In this document: piece by piece, positions 34,065-44,504 of the stretch
How positions within the stretch are numbered: the stretch's first letter is position 1
Layout of the letters: the number at the start of each line of letters is the position of its first letter
DNA from: Rusavskia elegans
Taxonomy: Eukaryota > Ascomycota > Lecanoromycetes > Teloschistales > Teloschistaceae
Direction: 5' to 3'
Length of the DNA stretch: 64,000 nt
Assembly: GCA_011316305.1 (NCBI GenBank)
Contig: SAUG01000034.1
Location: 124,001 to 188,000 of the forward strand
The notes under the pieces: generated by a model
What the model was told of the DNA's origin: nothing
The model's database searches: none
Seen by the model: only the letters and a program-made list of their open reading frames with translations
Translations under genes and position numbers: made by a program

Positions 34065-34556
34065 TCACCACACCATACCACCGCGCGCAGCGCTCAAGCT
34101 CCCCAGCATCTTATGGCTCTTACTACAGCCATCGCAGAAATGACACTTACCTTCCGACCCGGCCTTGTTCGTGAACAAATCTTGGCGTCTGTCAGCATTA
34201 GCAAGCTTCTTGTACCACTTTCGCACCATAGCCATCGTCTCCGAAGGAGCGTACTTGCGCAGTCGTCCAGGTGAGCTCTGTTCACGCAGTCCATTCGTCA
34301 TGTTGCATGGTGCAGGTTCACGTACTGATCAGCGTGCCCAACTACCCGCTGGCTTGCACTTGGAAGGGCGCACAGGTAAAGGTGCCCAGCGGATGACTGG
34401 CTCTCTGAGTTTTATTGGAGGAGTCATGGGTTGAGGTGCTGGTGATGAAACGAGAGGGGTGGTATCCTCGTGTTTCCAGAAGCTCTCAAAGGCTATGGCC
34501 GATCGGATGTTGTTGGCCTCTGTTCGGCTGTCGAAAGATGGTAAGCGAGCGTACAT
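34065..34556 (-). CDS. Uncharacterised small basic protein, exon model unresolved
   Basis: A minus-strand frame starts at 34556 (MYARLPSFDSRTEANNIRSA, then SFWKHEDTTPLVSS and a P-rich part with VIRWAPLPVRPSKC). It meets TGA at 34331-34329, then continues in the same frame with SSPGRLRKYAPSETMAMV, RKWYKKLANADRRQDLF and ends CHFCDGCSKSHKM. An intron whose length is a multiple of three could remove the stop (for example donor after WAPLP, acceptor GAACAG at about 34289), or the gene could be broken. A second donor (GTAAGT at about 34150) would replace the cysteine-containing end. No family is recognised. Confidence 0.42.
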
Positions 34557-35914
34557 TGTGGCGTTGCGATTGCAGATGCTAAAGGGTCGGAGAGTAAGTT
34601 TGGTGAGGTAGGAAGACGCTGGGTAGACGACTACCAGATGTGGAGAGCTTAGATTGCTGAGGTGGACTGACTGGCTGGCTGGCTTTCTTGTTTGCTTGTA
34701 CGGAGTAATCGTTTATATGCACGGGTGTGGGATCATGCATTGCTTTCTTTCTTTGTCGATAACCGCTTTGTGTGGCTCTGGTAAGATGATACCAGAGAAA
34801 GAACATAGTGGGTTCCTTTGTCCTTGTTTACGGAGCTAGCTGTGAATGCTATTGTGAGCTTGGAGAAAGTGCTTCGGCTGCACGCAGCCTGCTTTTGATT
34901 GGGACGTCTGATCACTCCATTATAGGGGCAACTCAGAAGCTTTGATTCTGTGGGTAGGAGGATCAAGACAGCATTAGAGTGTACTCGGTGGGGAAGTGAA
35001 GTAAATGGAGGTGGTCGGAATAGTAATATTATAGATATACCACCGTCTTTGGTGAGGTGCTTGCACGCATGCTAGCGCACTGAGTCATAAAATAATTCAC
35101 GGCAAGAGTACACTCAAAATTAGGATCGTAGACGGATAGCTTTGTGCATCTACTATGGAGATTCTTCCCGTTTGCTGTTTGCCGCGATAGCGTTGAATTG
35201 AATCTATTAGAAATCATACCTGCCACTACCTGAATCATATTGAGATGATGGTGGGTTCGCAATAGATTTCGAGGCCGTGGCTTAGAATTGAAGAGGATGG
35301 AGGTTCGTGAAGCAGCAGGATGCTGAAGGCGGCTCCAATTCAGGGGCTCAGGGGCTCAGGGGTTAGCCCTGGTATGGTGTGCCAAGGGCTTGGCATTGCT
35401 GGGACTAATTCAATCTCAACGCCTCTCAGTCGGCAACTTCGAGACTCACTTGCATTGTAGAGGCCATAAAGTAATGGTCGTATGCAGCCTCATCTTGTCA
35501 CGTCCATCGTCTTTACGCTCATGGCTGGAGTCATCGATGTGATAGACGAAGTAGTCTCATATTTCCAAGCAGCCTTTGCTTCAATGCATTGTCCCTTGCC
35601 GTCATCTTCCTTTGTGTCATTCCTGTCTATCAACGTCCTTACTATTCGAGGCAATACGCTTTGTCTTCTCTCCAGAAGAAATTTACGGGTTGGTTATGAG
35701 ACAATTGTCATTGTATGGATCGACTGCGCTCGGCTTTGTTCCTACCATGTGCCTTCGAAGGAAGCATGGAGTACAAAGTCATTCGCGGTGGCCCACCATA
35801 TTACTCGGTACTGCATTCGACCTACCTGCAATCTACAGATTGCTCAACAACCTGCTCTGACAGCCAGACTTATCTCTTTCAAAGAGGAAGTTTCCATTGT
35901 CTATCAACATCCCT
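34557..35914. other. Intergenic upstream of the kinase gene
   Basis: No supported gene. A short triplicated word, CAGGGGCT at about 35338-35362, is the only repeat seen. The kinase promoter must lie in the last part. An open frame at 35482-35955 overlaps the kinase start in another frame and is not convincing. Confidence 0.4.
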
Positions 35915-37531
35915 ATGGCACGGGTGAAACCTCCTCGGTCTGTGTTGGCTGCTGAGCAGCCTCGCAAATTGCAGCTGGGCACCTTTCAAGAAACGTCTAA
36001 AGGTCTCGTTATCGTCCCGGACAACCGAGCTCCATTCGTACCCCAGCTGAACATGGAGGCTGCCGAAATGCAGCGGAGGGTAATGAAACCTGAACCATCG
36101 GTAAGCTTCACGCTTCCAGCGCTTGTGTCCAATCGAGCTCGTGTCTTTGCCGTGCCTCTTCCAAGTTCATCGCTTGCTTCAACCATTCAAGCACCAATCA
36201 ATGACAACATACCCTACGGGCGGCCACGGAGGGATGAAAGTGAACTTATCAGATTCGAGGCCTCTATACGTAGACTCGAGCACTGTGGTCGATCAGATCT
36301 TTCCAAGACGCGGTGTCCCCTGGAATCTGGCGAGCTTCTAGCCTCTCAGCATGCTTCCCAATCACTCAAACGAGAGCGAGCCTTGTCACCACAGCAGCCG
36401 GTCAAACGTCCTCGACACAGCAACCGACCCGACATGTTGTCCTACCGACCCGACATGGTGTCCTACCAACCGAACGCTAACAAAATCTTCTATGGAGGTC
36501 CGGACCTGAAGAGTATTGACCCCAGCTTGCAGGAACGATATATACTTAAGAGGTCGCTCGGCACTGGTGGACAGGGAACTGCCTATCTTGTCCAATCCCG
36601 CCGCACAGAATCCCTTGTCGTCTGCAAAGTCATTCCGCATACCCAATCTTACAGGAAGGAAAAGTCGGAACTCTGTTTCCTCCGCGACGCCCTCCCAGCT
36701 CATCCTCGCATTATCGGTCTGCGCTCTGCTCTCGTGACTCCCTTGCAGACCCAGCTCTATTTGGACTACTGCTCAGGTGGCGATCTCACTTCCTTCATCG
36801 AAGCCTATGACAGCCATCCGCAGCCGCATGGTCTTGGGCAATATCCAACCCACTCTCGCAGCTACATCCCTGAGTCGTTCATCTGGCATACCTTCCTCCA
36901 GCTCACTGAGGCTCTGGCTTTCTCCCACCACGGCTACAACCGCAACGCACCTTCAAACCGTCAAATGAATCCGGACAAATGGTTGGGTGTGATTCACAGA
37001 GATATTAAACCCAGTAACATTTTCCTTCAACGTGCTCCTTCACATCCCGACCATCCTGGTCCGGAACCGTATCCGAAGATTGTGCTGGGGGACTTTGGCT
37101 TAGCCAAGCAAGCGGAGGATTTCAACAAGCCGCCAACGTCGGATAATTGGATGGGTACCTACGTGTTCCAGCCTCCTGAGCTCCCTCATCATTCAACCAA
37201 AGGAGATGTATGGTCCGTGGGCGCAATCATCTTCCTTATGATGACAGGTTATCTTCCAACCGAGGATTTACCAGACAGGATCGACGATCCCCGCGTTGTG
37301 AGAGACCTGTGGTGGCGGGCTTTGGTGGAGGAAAAGGCAAATTGCCCGCCAGGTTATGGCATACAGGGATATTCCAAGGGCTTGGAATGGTGCATGGAAC
37401 GGGCGTTGACCGAGAATCCGGGTAGGAGGATGAGTAGCTTGCAGCTGTTCCTTGAGATTGAGGATTGTAGGGATAGGGTCTCGGCAGGATGGGAAGAGCT
37501 CAGACCATGGGTGTATGAGTCTTTAGGGTGA
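35915..37531 (+). CDS. NIMA/NEK-like serine/threonine protein kinase
   Basis: A single exon of 538 aa. The first 200 residues look disordered and hold a small direct repeat, RPDMLSY then RPDMVSY, near 36427-36465. The kinase domain starts at about 208 (YILKRSLGTGGQGTAYLV), with the ATP-anchoring lysine in VVCKVI (about 237), the catalytic loop VIHRDIKPSNIFL (about 359-371), GDFGLAK (about 392) and an activation segment ending YVFQPPE in place of the usual APE-type end. WSVGAIIFLMMTGYLP and MERALTENPGRRMS complete the C lobe, and little follows. All catalytic residues are present. HRDIKPSNIFL with DFGLAK resembles NEK kinases; substrate unknown. The first in-frame ATG was taken; the frame is open 6 codons upstream. 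Confidence 0.85.
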   Translation: MARVKPPRSVLAAEQPRKLQLGTFQETSKGLVIVPDNRAPFVPQLNMEAAEMQRRVMKPEPSVSFTLPALVSNRARVFAVPLPSSSLASTIQAPINDNIPYGRPRRDESELIRFEASIRRLEHCGRSDLSKTRCPLESGELLASQHASQSLKRERALSPQQPVKRPRHSNRPDMLSYRPDMVSYQPNANKIFYGGPDLKSIDPSLQERYILKRSLGTGGQGTAYLVQSRRTESLVVCKVIPHTQSYRKEKSELCFLRDALPAHPRIIGLRSALVTPLQTQLYLDYCSGGDLTSFIEAYDSHPQPHGLGQYPTHSRSYIPESFIWHTFLQLTEALAFSHHGYNRNAPSNRQMNPDKWLGVIHRDIKPSNIFLQRAPSHPDHPGPEPYPKIVLGDFGLAKQAEDFNKPPTSDNWMGTYVFQPPELPHHSTKGDVWSVGAIIFLMMTGYLPTEDLPDRIDDPRVVRDLWWRALVEEKANCPPGYGIQGYSKGLEWCMERALTENPGRRMSSLQLFLEIEDCRDRVSAGWEELRPWVYESLG

Positions 37532-38377
37532 GTCTAGGATAGGGTGGGTCCCTGTGGTCCTCTTGTCGGTAAGTACAGTAATTTTATCAGACTGCCAGGT
37601 AAGCGGTCGTTTCTATTTTCTGCTTCATGGAAGGGATATACTTCCATCATTTATCTGTAAAACATGTTTTTAGATGGGTTCATTCTATATTCTTAAGACC
37701 GATTTACTTGGTTACCCGATGCTTTAAATGCCAATGTCTCGCGTTCAGACACAGTACGGCCCACTCAGTCGCCTTAACATCCTCCACGTATGATTTGGTG
37801 GATAATTTCATCAAGCAGCCTACTTTACAGAGTCTAATAAATTGCTGTGTTCCGTCCTGGTGGATTAGAATTTGCATCCTTCAAGATAATTTGTGCTCTG
37901 ATGTGAGTGAGTATGTGATTCCCAGAAGTAAGTTCCAGGTCAATGAGATAGGGACCCTATCATTTGTTCCATTAGTAAGCGGTTGAAGGAGATTCTCACA
38001 GTCCTGCGGCATACCTCCATGATCCAGCCTCGTACAAGACTCAGACTCGTCTTGATTCTCGCTGGCCCCTTTCGAGAAGGACAGCGGGCGAGACCACCCG
38101 GTTGCTCCATTGTCGCCCATTGGCACATGTCATCCCTCACCGCCATGATCTTGGCCGATTGCCCGTCTTTGAGGCGTGCGTCGATTTCGAAGTCGAGGTC
38201 AATCGATGGCAGATCTTGGCGGAAAGTACCTCGTGCTTCAATCGAGCACGGGAGGCCTCTACAGAAAAGCTTTTTAAGACAGTAATTTTCTGCGCAAGTC
38301 TAATGGGTAAGTGGGTCTGAATACATCTGGCATGGAGTAGGTGACATGGCGATAGACGCAGTGGTGAAAAGTTGATT
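37532..38377. other. Intergenic, nothing recognised
   Basis: 3' side of the kinase gene. Open frames at 37881-38320 overlap on both strands and are not supported. Confidence 0.35.
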
Positions 38378-38575
38378 TCATGGATCTTTCATATAGAAGA
38401 AAGGTGAGCCACCAGGAATAACAGCATTCGATTCCTTCATTCTATTCTGGATCTGAAGTGCTAATTGGGCGTTGAAAGGTGCTGGTCGAAGGTACCGAAC
38501 GCTCGCTGTGGCCGCTCCACTGCACGCTAAAATTCCGAATAGCACATTCAAAATGAGAACAGCCAATTGATACAT
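38378..38575 (-). CDS. Possible small secreted protein (65 aa)
   Basis: A minus-strand frame begins MYQLAVLILNVLFGILACSG, followed by AATASVRYLRPAPF and ends SPFFYMKDP. The hydrophobic core followed by a small-residue ATAS site looks like a cleavable signal peptide, leaving a mature peptide of about 40 residues without cysteine pairs. An ATG 39 nt upstream (38614) would add 13 residues and weaken the signal peptide. The short length and gene-poor setting mean it could be chance; no family is recognised. Confidence 0.3.
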   Translation of the reverse strand: MYQLAVLILNVLFGILACSGAATASVRYLRPAPFNAQLALQIQNRMKESNAVIPGGSPFFYMKDP

Positions 38576-40104
38576 GATAGGCCTTTCAAGAATGAAACCA
38601 CAACGGTGGTTCACGAAGGAAATGGCTACGTTGGTAGGGAGAGACCCCTTTCTCGTGTCCGTTGGCTCTTATATGATTAATTTGCGCTTACACGGAGAAA
38701 GACAGCACAGTCGGTCCGGGCGTTCGTTGAGTGACGATAGCCAGAAGATATGGAACATACCACGTTGATCATGCATGCTTTACATCCTGTTGTGTGTAAT
38801 GTTGGAGATGAGCTGCGATCGAATCATTTCGATAAGAAACGGTCATCGACGATCTCGAAGTCCAAACAAGAATAACAGCATATTTGTATGCGAAGTTTCG
38901 TCCCGCACAAGAAGCCCTGCTGCTTCATGTTCGAATCCTACTTGCAGTAGTGAAAGCAGGCACTAGATGGTCTAGCAACGTACAGCAAGACGCTTACGCG
39001 GACATTCGACGTTTTGCTAACCCAGGCGCGGCCCAATTCATAGCTCCCAGTTCAGCCCCGGATACCCTCAAACCGCTACAGTCCATGACTTTTGTGGCAA
39101 ATGAACATTCTTCCAGCCGCGCTTAGGAGCGGTCTCGTCCTCCTTGGCCCCCAATATCATATGACTCAAGATTTCAGTATCTGACGATTCTACGGAGCCA
39201 TGCTCCATTACTGAACCCGGAAGCTCATGTCTCGAATTTACATCACGAGCATCGTTTATAGGGAGAAAGATACTGGGCTGTTAGTGCTAGCCAAAAGGTG
39301 CACTCTGCCTAATGCCTGGCACTGGTAAGGCATCTGGTCAGATGGCAGGCGAGATATCCAAAGGTAATATTCCCAGCTGATGGGATAGTATTCGAGACCA
39401 CGATACAATGTAAGTCGAGACATCTTTCCCCTAAGAGCTCGAGGTACCAAATCCAATCGATCAAAAGGTACTGTACATTCCCTTCTCGAGTGGAGGCTCT
39501 ACAGTAAGTCAGCACACACAAAACAGGAAGACCGGAACGCGGGATCAGGGATAGAGGACATGTCGGGCGTCCAAAGTTCCTTGGTCTATCATCCGTATTC
39601 CGCCCGAACTATCGGTCAGGGTCGTACAAGGCAATCCCGGGCTGAAAGGAGTGTTTTAAATCCTCTAGTAATAGGTGAAAATGGACTGATTGAAGGCCAT
39701 CGAGGGATCGAATACCCCTGTGGTCGTAAATGTACTTCAGCGGCGGTCAAACTATATGACGGAGAAACGAAAACAGCGCCTCTATTTTATCCCAATGCCT
39801 CAAGTAAGGAGATTCTATCTTACTTGCCCCTGCTCTACTTTTTCATCGACTTGCCACGCTGGGCCTCCATACATCTTTAGTCTTTCATGTATGCCTCCTT
39901 ATCCAAATACCTCGCTGTAGTGTTTTCGTCAATCAAACTGATTTCACAAACAGCTGCAAGTATCATTAATCTACCACAAGAGTATGAGACGTTCTATTAG
40001 CGACCCTTAGACCCATTTTTACCACCAGGGCCAGCTTGAATGCTACGATAATATAATGAACTGGCATAGGAGATTCATCCGCAGCCGCTCTTGGTGCAGG
40101 GAAT
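38576..40104. other. Gene-poor stretch, nothing recognised
   Basis: No open frame with family features, and no repeat or RNA gene, could be supported. Confidence 0.4.
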
Positions 40105-40912
40105 ATGATTCAAGGCCTCGACGTAACCTGCCTCCGCCATGATGGAGCCTACCTGGTCCTGCTGGACGCCAATCTCCAGCCTCATCCGTCAAGGTTTACT
40201 TCCGTATCCTGCTCCGGCGACAAATTCCCTACCATCCTGCAAAAACAACTGCAACCCGCATACCTAAGGCCAAGATGGGGAGATCGCCAGGATTTCATGA
40301 CTTTCAGCAAGGCAACAACGACTTGGAGTTCAAAGAGATGGTGACACTCTTCGTCTATTCCATTATCAACCCAGTGAGTCTCCTCACGGAATGTGCCGAC
40401 ACCATCGCCCGCTTCCAACGCCAGTCATCATTCCCGAATTCATCAACGATATCATGCAAGTCATCTTCGCCGTCCTCCGCCAGGGTACAGCCAGGGGAAT
40501 ACCCAACTTCATAGTCCATATGACGGCCTACGTTCAATAATCCAGCAAACATACAGCACAGTGCAACAGCATCAACTTCGGACCCTGCTGGCTGCGCTTG
40601 GGTGCGAAACAACATCTAATCATCTCTCAACGCCAAGCTCTAAACAAAATCGCCCATGACCTCAACGTCGGCTTACGAGAAGCCATCGTGAGAGCAAGCC
40701 TCGGTGCTCCAAATAGATTCCTCGTCATCGCCTACGAGCGACAATCCAGCAGTCACCGTTTCTGCATTCGTGTGGAGCCGAACCCGAATGATGCCGAAAC
40801 ATGGGTTTTCTTTTACGGGGCAGGTCAAGATGCAACAGGGGGGTTTTTTAACAGCATCTCGCAAACACATGGTCCTCTTATGTTGTCAGACGAATATGAC
40901 GATGTATCATGA
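40105..40912 (+). pseudogene. Fragmented coding sequence, unknown family
   Basis: Coding-like segments follow one another on the plus strand but in different frames: 40105-40344 (LDVTCLRHDGAYLVLLDANL), about 40290-40375 (NNDLEFKEMVTLFVYSIINP), about 40425-40525 (VIIPEFINDIMQVIFAVLRQ) and 40590-40912 (LNKIAHDLNVGLREAIVRAS, then NRFLVIAYERQSSSHRFCI and ETWVFFYGAGQ). A GTGAGT at about 40373 and a CAG at about 40430 could be splice sites, but no single model joins all four pieces in phase. It is either a multi-intron gene I cannot resolve or a frameshifted relic. Confidence 0.3.
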
Positions 40913-43006
40913 GACTTTGTTTCGACTTGTGCTTGGGGCTGAAGGTGATGAGAAGGAAAAGAGGGATAATTTGATTAATTTTGACGCGGGATTTTCATCC
41001 GAAATTGGAGGGCCATATGGGTATTGAGAGAAGGTTAAGGAGTGTGGTTTTGCCTACTAGACTAGATCGTTTGAGGCGCCTGCGAGCAGGACGGAGACGT
41101 TATAGAAGTGGAAGAACCATGACATTTTTGTGGTTTTTGGTGAGTGCTGATTAGAGAGGACTTCACCAACAGGACAGTAAGAGTCTTAGCAAGCATCCTG
41201 CTCCTCACCGAATGATATATCACCTCAACAGCTAGCTGTGGCATCCGATTTACTTCAGCGGCCAGCCTATACGGTCCTTTTCGTTGTCATACAGCAATCA
41301 CCAAGCAAGACTGAAAGGACCAGGTACCCTTCCAGATCGCTACCGCACCACTCTTTCAGATACCGCTTATCACTCGTGTTCAATCAAGCCATAGCTACCA
41401 ATACACCAAGACCTTCGCAAGCGTCAGAACGTACCGACTGCCGTACGCTCCTTACTGCGATTCACTGTCACCACAAGAAGCCCCTGAATCGAATACTATC
41501 CCTGTGCAATTGATACGCTCCAACGAAAACTCCTAAGAACCAAGATGGATATATTGGGCTACATTGTCAGGTAACCGGGAAACACACACAGTGGAGGTTT
41601 TATCGCCTCCACCATTCTCATCTCTCTTCAATCCTGGCCGAGTAATGTAATGAATGGGGTGCCAATGTAGCAAGCGGCCAACGGAGATTTTGTTGATTCA
41701 AAACGAGGAAATAGAAAAAGGGGTTCGCTTCACCTTCTTGATCTGCAGCTCCTCTTTTTCACACCACAGTCAACGTTCCCCCTTTCCCATCCCATCACCC
41801 CTCCATCAACTCGTCTTGAGATCGGCCATAATGGCAAGAACTCGTGAAGTGTTTTGAGCGCCCTACTCACAGGCCAAAAGCACGCTTTTCCCACGCCTCA
41901 GCGCTCCCACCCGCAAGCTCCATATCGCGAAATTGTCCAAGAAAGATCTTAGCGAGCACATAATCAAAGGTTGACAGCACTGACAAACTCTTTCATATAC
42001 AACATGCCGTTGTTTCCACACCATCTCAGCTGAGACATTCATTTTGAAGCTTTATTTGCACAGCCATTGACACCCTTGGCTATGGTGAGAAAGATTTGCC
42101 TTCTAGATCGGTGGTACGAACGCTACAGTAAGCAATGTTCTCAGACTGTTCGGTTTCGGGGACTCTTCCAGCATTCGAGTACCTCGAAGCAGACGTCCGG
42201 CGCTTCCGTCTTGCCGCCGCCGCCGCCTACATCTAGCCTCTTGTGAGCAGCCAATCAAATCTTCATGATCCAAACAGCATGCGGCTTGATATCGAGTCGG
42301 ATCTATAGCGATAAACAGCCCTCTATTGGCAAGGACGCTGGCGAATTTCCCGAATTGCAGCCAAATGAGGTAAACTGACCACGAGTATTGCCGCCTTATA
42401 GCAGCAGAAAAGCCACAATGGAGCGCTGTTGTATCGCGAAGAGGCCGGATCGGATGGACGATGGCCGTGGAGCACGTCGTTGGGGGAACAATACTGGGCC
42501 GAAAAAAGCGGCAGGAAAGGGGGGCGAGAGAGGTTGGGGACAGCTGTGAGATATGGCAGAAGAGGAGAAGGTGCAGAAAAGAAGGACGCCATTGAAAAAG
42601 CTGGTGAGTTCAGTAGAGAGATGTGAGGCCATAGAGGAGGGGGAGAGATTCGTGAGATCTGCCTCCATGATATGCAGAGCTGGACAGGTTGAAGTTGAAA
42701 ACCATAGCATAGGTGACAAACAGTCAGGATGGACCTTAATTTCAAGCAAAAGGATCTATTATGGAAATAGAGGAAAGCCGAAGAGGGTAACTTACCAGTA
42801 GGAGCGATGTCATGGTCAGGGTAGCTTCTGGTATCAAGAACAAGTCTCAATTTGTGATAGTAGCACGCTGTTGATGTCCGAGTTCCGTAGTCGCTATGCA
42901 ATCATGATCGTTCGTCGAAAACGCCATTCTGATGTCTGACTGCATTCTCTCCAATCACTTATCTCGCAGGGTTCTTCCTCCAAGTTTCTGCCCGCTTCCT
43001 TTCGTC
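40913..43006. other. Gene-poor stretch downstream of UFD1
   Basis: No supported gene. The longest open frame (42323-42901, minus, 192 codons) is rich in S, P, L, H and C with no domain pattern and reads as a chance frame. Confidence 0.4.
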
Positions 43007-44162
43007 TTATCGCCCACCTCTTTCACTGCCAGCATCGGCACCTTTCCTCTTCGTGCCTCCTCTTAATGTCTGACCCTGACCTTGAAAATGAGGGTTGGTG
43101 TCTTCATTTTTCTTATTCTCCTCGCCCTTTTTCTTCACCGGTTTTATCTCATAGCCGAAAAAGAGTTTCCCCGGTGGTAATCTCAATGGCTGAGGTCCGT
43201 TCGTCCTAGGCCGCGTTGCGAGAGGCTGTGGAGGATTTGTAGATGCACCAGCAACGGGGGTTGAGGCTTTCGGGGTGGGAGCTTTGGAGCCTTTAAGCTT
43301 ATGACCTCCTTGAAGAAAATTCGAGGATACTGCTTTCGCGCCAGCCGCAGCAGTGTTTGATTGAGGTGCTATCGAAGCATAGTTAATGGCCTGTGCCATC
43401 GTGCCAGCACTGTGCATCATGCCACCTGATGGCAGTCTCCCTGCCCCGCTCGCGGGTGTGCTCGTTCCGCTTACTTTCTTGGGCCCCTCGTAGCCCACTG
43501 GTGGCGCGAAGTCTACTTCGAGATCGGTTTCCAGCACGCTCACAGCACCGTTCTTGGCAGTGCCTGGCTTCGTTTCCAGGACGGCCATTTCGTAGGTTTG
43601 GTCGTTGTATGCAAAAGTAAAGACATCGCCTTTGGTGAGGCAGGAGAAGTTTCGAAAAGCGTTCTCAAGCACAGCTTTGGGATCTGAGATGTCGAGGAAG
43701 TCGGTTGATTGAGCCTGCAACTTGATGAATGAACCTGAAGGGAGGTCGGTAGAAAGGATCTGAACAAGGTCGCCTGGGTCAAGTGATAGAGTCTGCATCA
43801 TCTATAGGAGCTTTCCATCAGCAAAGTCTTCTTGATTCCTGACACCAGACTGCTATTTGTACCCAGTAAGGCAGATATATCTTCCCCTCTTCGGCAATGA
43901 ATTCAAGCACACCAGCATGTGTCACTTTCTCCGCCGCTCCGTTGATTAACTCGAACATCATGGGGTAGGTGATGTGTAATCTTGTGAGTTTGTCCAGAGC
44001 ACTCGGAGGCATCATGACTTTCCCTCCGTGGTTGACGTTCTCTCGCTCGGGGCCTGGAAGCATGACGATAGGATAGCAGCGGTAGTATTCGTCAAATCGG
44101 CGGGGAAGTCCACCAGCTGCTCGGTGAGACATTGAGCGTGGATACATGCCTCCTCCGAGCAT
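43007..44162 (-). CDS. ufd1: UFD1, substrate adaptor of the Cdc48-Ufd1-Npl4 complex
   Basis: Exons 44162-43863 and 43801-43007 give at least 364 aa. Ufd1 with Npl4 recruits ubiquitylated proteins to the Cdc48 ATPase for extraction and degradation, including at the ER. The double-psi barrel region reads FDEYYRCYPIVMLPGPE, then GGKVMMPPSALDKL, VLEFIAEEGKIYLPYW, MMQTLSLDPGDLVQI and SDPKAVLENAFRNFSCLTKGD, then FAPPVGYEGP. The tail is P/A/K-rich and disordered. The 5' end is uncertain: the frame stays open upstream of the chosen Met through GYFNEDD after a CAG acceptor at about 44183, so a short first exon probably exists but no ATG fits cleanly. Its promoter region is shared with LIN1. Confidence 0.9.
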
Positions 44163-44504
44163 GTCATCCTCGTTGAAATAGCCTGGATTGAACTTGAGGC
44201 AAGTCAGTAGCGGCTTGATAGACGTTGGGAACGAGTGCTGACCATCAGGACTTTTCGGCGTAGTGGATTCGTCACAAGGATTGAAAAAGAGAAGAAAACT
44301 TCTTATTGGAAGAGCTGTAAAGGCTTGGTATGGTCAACATAGGAGTTAGATAGCTATCAAGTACATCCACCTTAAAACCTAGACTTATCTCCGTCTTATC
44401 GCCGAGAGGCACGTCATTGTATCGCAACAGTTTCTTAAAAGTTTCATATTATTGTTATTCCGCATTCGTCAGTGTTTGGGGACTTTCCATGAAATACTAA
44501 AGAG

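Noticed and set aside
35897..35914. Longer kinase start at 35897
   Set aside because: It begins with TTG; nuclear genes use ATG, and the first ATG in frame is 35915.
42323..42901. 192-codon minus-strand open frame
   Set aside because: Low-complexity S/P/L/H/C composition with no domain pattern, most likely chance.
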